A DNA stretch of 64,000 bases from Dermacentor variabilis (Eukaryota; Arthropoda; Arachnida; Ixodida; Ixodidae): positions 105,889,469 through 105,953,468 of the forward strand of contig NC_134574.1 in assembly GCF_050947875.1 (NCBI RefSeq), given 5' to 3'. The position numbers and the translations under genes were made by a program. This document shows positions 59,865 through 64,000 of this stretch, one piece after another; the stretch's first letter is position 1; each line of letters starts with the position of its first letter. The notes under the pieces are model-generated. The model was not told where the DNA came from. It did not search any database and saw only the letters and a list, made by a program, of their open reading frames with translations.

Positions 59865-60326
59865 TCACCAACTGTTGTCCTTCTTTTTAACTAGTACAAC
59901 AGGGGATGCCCATGGGCTGCAAGAAGGTTCGATGATGTCTCGAGAAAGCACCTTGTCAACTTCGTGTTGGCTCATATGTGACCCAGCAGGCGAGACGCGG
60001 TAGGGTCGCCGATGAATCGGGCTCGCATCACCGGTGTTTATTCGATATTTTACGACAGATGTTTGCCCTAGAGGGCGTTCTCCATGGTCGAATACGTCCC
60101 AGTATGAGGCAAGGAGGCAACGTAGTTCTGGAGCACGCTGGGGATGAAGGTCGAGAGCAATCATTTTCGTTAGGGCATTAAAGTCTGAAAGGACAGGGGG
60201 CGAAGCAGGAGTTGAACAGGAGGAGCTGTCACAAGTTAAAGCCGATATGTGGTAGTCTCGGGCTGGCATTACTTGCGCCAGGGATATTCCGCGCGGGAGT
60301 ACTTGTGTACAAAGTCCAAAGTTCAC
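59865..60326 (-). pseudogene. gypsy-4 linker and RT N-terminal part
   Basis: A 153-residue frame with NFGLCTQVLPRGISLAQV, ALTKMIALDLHPQRAPELRCLLASYWDVFDH and PIHRRPYRVSPAGSHMSQHEVDKVLSRDIIEPSCSPWASPVVLVKKK. It ends at a TGA, where arginine is usual before FVDYRHLN. The frame order and motifs match gypsy-3 at 54337-54960 closely, so the two come from one family. Confidence 0.88.
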
Positions 60327-60543
60327 AAGCAGAAGGCGTGAAGAGTCAGAAATGGTAACGACGGTGTGAGGGAAAGCGGCGTTAATCGAGAGCAGGACAT
60401 CCGGATTAGCAGATACAATGTAGTCACCGTCTGGTACAGGTGGAACAGGAGAGACGCCTATTTAGGTAACGTCATGGTTAGGGAGGCGAATATGCTCTGT
60501 GGAACATAGCCGTATCGGAGCACTATCGGGAGGGTCAATAGCA

Positions 60544-60894
60544 TCACGTAGAGCCAGTTGCACAACACCAGCAGAACAGTCTATCAAAGCAGAATGTGTA
60601 GACCTCATCAATGGCCAGGATCAGGTCGTGAGGGCAGTGCTCTAGTACATAAAACAAAACAGAAGTATGATGTCCGGTGACACCCATGCGAGCCGGACGT
60701 ATGCCACTAACGGCTGGTGTTCCACCGTTGGCGACTTGAACCACATGCGAAGGGACAGGAGTGAGGACTTTCTTGAGACGATTCCAAAGCTGAGCTTTCG
60801 TCACAGATACGTGTGCGCCAGTGTCAATCAGAGCCGTAACAGGTAGACCATCCACGTTCACGTTACTGAGGTTCCGATGTGTGGGCAAGGTCAA
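60544..60894 (-). pseudogene. gypsy-4 aspartic protease
   Basis: The frame has VNVDGLPVTALIDTGAHVSVTKAQLWNRLKKVLTPVP, active site DTGA, then VLEHCPHDLILAID. After ILAID the frame leaves the protease; a small deletion with a shift near 60595-60605 removes the GLDFL motif, and its continuation (SALIDCSAG-type) is in another frame. The nearest relative in the window is gypsy-2 (same LKKVLTP stretch). Confidence 0.88.
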
Positions 60895-61059
60895 AGGAGG
60901 ATTTTTGCTTCGGGTCGGTTTGGAAGCATCAACTCCAGGTGCTGCACCCGCTAGTTTTCCGGAAGGGTGCGCCGGAAGGAGCTAGAGGATGGTGATCGGT
61001 GAGATGGGGGCGACTGGGAGAAGCGGTGACGTGGCGAAGGAGAGCGGCTAGAGAAGTGT

Positions 61060-61070
61060 CGCCAGAATTT
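61060..61070. repeat. target-site duplication of RTE copy C, left
   Basis: CGCCAGAATTT, repeated at 63838-63848; 11 bp. Confidence 0.93.
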
Positions 61071-63837
61071 CATCATCATCATCATCATCAGCCTGGTTAC
61101 GCCCACTGCAGGGCAAAGGCCTCTCCCATACTTCTCCAACAACCCCGGTCATGTACTAATTGTGGCCATGCCGTCCCTGCAAACTTCTTAATCTCATCCG
61201 CCCACCTGACTTTCTGCCGCCCCCTGCTACGCTTCCCTTCCCTTGGGATCCAGTCCGTAACCCTTTATGACCATCGGTTATCTTCCCTCCTCATTACATG
61301 TCCTGCCCATGCCCATTTCTTTTTCTTGATTTCAACTAAGATGCCATTAACTCGCGTTTGTTCCCTCACCCAATCTGCTCTTTTCTTATCCCTTAACGTT
61401 ACACCTATCATTCTTCTTTCCATAGCTCGTTGTGTCGTCCTCAGTTTGAGTAGAACCCTTTTCGTAAGCCTCCAGGTTTCTGCCCCGTAGGTGAGTACTG
61501 GTAAGACACGCTATTATATACTTTTCTCTTGAGGGATAACGGCAACCTGCTGTTCATGATTTGGGAATGCCTGCCAAACGCACTCCAGCCCATTCTTATT
61601 CTTCTGATTATTTCCGTCTCATGATCCGGATCCGCCGTCACTACCTGCCCTAAGTAGATGTATTCCCTTACGACTTCCAGTGCCTCGCTGCCTATTGTAA
61701 ATTGCTGTTCTCTCCCGAGACTGTTAAGCATTACTTTAGTTTTCTGCATATTAATTTTTAGACCCACTCTTCTGCTTTGCCTCTCCAGGTCAGTGAGCAT
61801 GCATTGCAATTGGTCCCCTGAGTTACTAAGCAAGGCAATATCATCAGCGAATCGCAAGTTACTAAGGTATTCTCCATTAAATTTTATCCCCAATTCTTCC
61901 CAATTCAGGTCTCTGAATACCTCCTGTAAACACGCTGTGAATAGCATTGGAGATATCGTTTCTCCCTGCTTGACGCCTTTCTTTATTGGGATTTTGTTGC
62001 TTGCTTTATGGAGGAGTACGGTGGCTGTGGAGCCGCTATAGATATCTTCCAGTATTTTTACATATGGCTCATCTACACCTTGATTGCGTAATGCCTCCAT
62101 GACTGCTGAGGTTTCGACTGAATCAAACGTTTTCTCGTAATCAATGAAAGCTATATACAACGGTTGCTTATATTCTGCACATTTCTCTATCACTTGATTG
62201 ATAGTGTGAATATGGTCTATTGTTGAGTAGCCTTTACGGAATCCTGCCTGGTCCTTTGGTTGACAGAAGTCTAAGGTGTTCCTGATTCTATTTGCAATTA
62301 CCTTAGTAAATACTTTGTAGGTAACGGACAGTAAGCTGATCGGTCTATAGTTTTTCAAGTCTTTGGCGTCCCCTTTCTTATGGATTAGGATTATGTTAGC
62401 GTTCTTCCAAGATTCCGGTACGCTCGAGGTCATGAGGCATTGCGTATACAGGGTGGCCAGTTTCTCTAGAACAATCTGTCCACCATCCTTCAACAAATCT
62501 GCTGTTACCTGATCCTCCCCAGCTGCCTTCCCCCTTTGCATATCTTCTAAGGCTTTCTTTACTTCTTCCGGCGTTACCTTCGGGATTTCGAATTCCTCTA
62601 GACAATTTTCTCTTCCATTATCGTCGTGCGTGCCACTGGTACTGTATAAATCTCTATAGAACTCCTCAGCCACTTGAACTATCTCATCCATATTATTAAT
62701 GATACTGCCGGCTTTGTCTCTTAACGCATACATCTGATTCTTGCCAATTCCTAGTTTCTTCTTCACTGTTTTTAGGCTTCCTCCGCTCCTGAGAGCATGT
62801 TCAATTCTATCCATATTATGCTTCCTTATGTCAGCTGTCTTATGCTTGTTGATTAACTTCGAAAGTTCTGCCAGTTCTATTCTAGCTGTAGGGTTAGATG
62901 CTTTCATACATTGGCGTTTCTTGATCAGATCTTTCGTCTCCTGCGATAGTTTGCTGGTATCCTGCCTAACGGAGTTACCACCGACTTCCATTGCACACTC
63001 CTTAATGATGCCCACAAGATTGTCGTTCATCGCTTCAACACTAAGGTCCTCTTCCTGAGTTAAAGCTGAATACCTGTTCTGTAGCTTGATCTGGAATTCC
63101 TCTATTTTCCCTCTTACCGCTAACTCAATGATCGGCTTCTTATGTACCAGTTTCTTCCGTTCCCTCCTCAGGTCTAGGCTAATTCGAGTTCTTACCATCC
63201 TGTGGTCACTGCAGCGCACCTTGCCGAGCACGTCCACATCTTGTATGATGCCAGGGTTAGCGCAGAGTATGAAGTCTATTTCATTTCTAGTCTCGCCGTT
63301 CGGGCTCCTCCACGCCCACTTTCGGCTATCCCGCTCGCGGAAGAAGGTATTCATTATCCTCATATTATTCTGTTCCGCAAACTCTACTAATAACTCTCCC
63401 CTGCTATTCCTAGTGCCTATGCCATATTCCCCCACTGCCTTGTCTTCAGCCTGCTTCTTGCCTACCTTGGCATTAAAGTCGCCCATTAGTATAGTGTATT
63501 TAGTTTTCACTCTCCCCACCGCCGATTCCACGTCTTCATAGAAGCTTTCGACTTCCTGGTCATCATGACTGGATGTAGGGGCGTAGACCTGTACAATCTT
63601 CATTTTGTACCTCTTATTAAGTTTCACAACAAGACCTGCCACCCTCTCGTTAATGCTATAGAATTCCTGTATGTTACCTGCTATATTCTTATTAATCAGG
63701 AATCCGACTCCTAGTTCTCTTCTATCCGCTAAGCCCTGGTAGCACAGGACGTGCCCGCTATTTAGCACTGTATATGCTTCTTTCGGCCTCCTAACTTCAC
63801 TGAGCCCTATTATATCCCATTTACTGCCCTCTAATTC
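61071..63837 (-). mobile_element. RTE-type LINE, copy C, inserted in gypsy-4
   Basis: 2767 bp with perfect 11-bp target duplications. On the minus strand the LINE starts inside the endonuclease coding region and ends with GGGCGTAACCAGGC and about seven GAT units. Trinucleotide tails are usual for RTE/BovB-type elements. The 5' untranslated part and the first codons are missing, the common result of incomplete reverse transcription. The host site is the linker between the gypsy-4 gag zinc knuckle and protease. This is the best-preserved of the three RTE copies. Confidence 0.95.
61441..63837 (-). pseudogene. RTE endonuclease-reverse transcriptase, one long frame
   Basis: Open from the truncated 5' edge to a frameshift near 61505; from the first methionine (63768) it spans 775 residues. 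Upstream of it, in frame, is WDIIGLSEVRR, the endonuclease glutamate motif. Numbered from that methionine: VYAPTSSHDD at 61-70, GDFNA at 96-100, IDF at 164-166, SDHRM at 187-191 (endonuclease); linker to about 440; NYRPISLLSV, AFIDYEKTFDS with the first catalytic aspartate, FADD at 640-643. The last about 20 residues are off-frame after a one-base loss; the true C-terminal region continues in another frame to about 61100. Database names for such proteins are often misleading (for instance craniofacial development protein 2-like). Confidence 0.93.
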
Positions 63838-63848
63838 CGCCAGAATTT
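63838..63848. repeat. target-site duplication of RTE copy C, right
   Basis: CGCCAGAATTT, second copy. Confidence 0.93.
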
Positions 63849-64000
63849 ACTGGCTGCGTTTTCGTGGGGACCCGAGGAGCAGCATGAGGGCCGTGGGATG
63901 GGTGGTAGGACCAGGGGGTCGAATTCCACGAAGACCAGCAGTGACGTGCAATATGGCCGATACGGCCACAAGTGAAGCATATAGGCCTGTCGTCTGGAGT
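63849..64000 (-). pseudogene. gypsy-4 gag zinc knuckle (runs off the window)
   Basis: On the minus strand the translation has RPICFTCGRIGHIARHCW, a textbook CCHC knuckle of gag nucleocapsid, followed by a proline- and serine-rich linker that is cut by the RTE insertion. The capsid part lies beyond the window. Confidence 0.85.

Larger units (their letters stand above)
59135..64000 (-). mobile_element. gypsy-4, minus-strand Ty3/gypsy element, split by an RTE LINE
   Basis: On the minus strand, from the right edge of the window: gag zinc knuckle (about 63990-63940), gag-protease linker (63849 and beyond), an RTE LINE insertion (61071-63837), the linker again, protease (60894-60600), RT (60326-59330), a deletion that removes RNase H and integrase, and the 3' LTR (59282-59135). 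ATAT at 59131-59134 directly follows the LTR end. The 5' LTR lies outside the window. Stops in RT and a shift in protease show it is inactive. Confidence 0.9.

Noticed and set aside
61658..62041. Plus-strand frame of 127 codons across the RTE LINE, with counterparts at 27553-27936 and 20980-21228
   Set aside because: It is the antisense of the conserved RT region. It recurs in all copies because the sense strand is conserved, not because it is coding.
63086..63541. Plus-strand frame of 151 codons, counterpart at 29013-29495
   Set aside because: Antisense shadow of the RTE endonuclease region; the sense strand has the catalytic motifs.

Overview
The window looks like repeat-rich intergenic DNA from a hard tick (Ixodida), most likely a metastriate species. 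It is animal nuclear DNA: no bacterial operons, no dense coding, and long unique stretches with no convincing open frame. Almost everything that can be recognised is a broken mobile element. The tick assignment rests on the RTE-type LINE family and two tRNA-derived SINE families, which I recognise from memory as abundant in tick genomes. No complete host gene was found.

Layout. 1-3.05 kb: no recognisable gene. 3.06-6.29 kb: 5'-truncated minus-strand LINE with reverse transcriptase and RNase H. 6.29-10.25 kb: minus-strand Ty3/gypsy relic (gypsy-1) split inside its integrase by a plus-strand gypsy element (gypsy-2, 7251-9450) with a 4-bp target duplication. 14.0-14.56 kb: second LINE RNase H fragment. 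15.96-16.28 kb: mariner-like transposase fragment. 18.6-29.5 kb: two direct copies of a unit made of a 1.6-kb unidentified flank, an (AT)n tract and a minus-strand RTE LINE; a TTAA-flanked MITE-like element lies between them. 29.5-30.3 kb: CR1/L2-like LINE fragment. 31.06-31.52 kb: two tRNA-SINE copies side by side. 31.5-41.5 kb: mostly featureless, with one (AT)n tract. 41.53-42.21 kb: two tetranucleotide microsatellites and a third SINE with a perfect 14-bp target duplication. 42.2-53.7 kb: unique DNA with a weak cysteine-rich open frame and one perfect hairpin. 53.7-57.67 kb: plus-strand gypsy element (gypsy-3, protease through integrase and 3' LTR) carrying two SINE-like insertions with 14-bp duplications. 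59.1-64 kb: minus-strand gypsy element (gypsy-4: LTR, RT, protease, gag zinc knuckle), entered by an RTE LINE with an 11-bp target duplication.

Nothing here forms a pathway. The gag/pol and LINE frames once encoded machinery for their own mobility, and the SINEs would have borrowed LINE enzymes. All examined element frames carry stops, frameshifts, lost catalytic residues or large deletions; the least damaged is the RTE frame at 61.4-63.8 kb. The most informative signals are insertion structures: recurrent ATAT targets at gypsy ends, nested insertions that date events relative to each other, a duplicated LINE-plus-flank unit whose two parts diverge unequally, inverted SINE insertions that start at the same internal base, and two perfect 14-bp hairpins.
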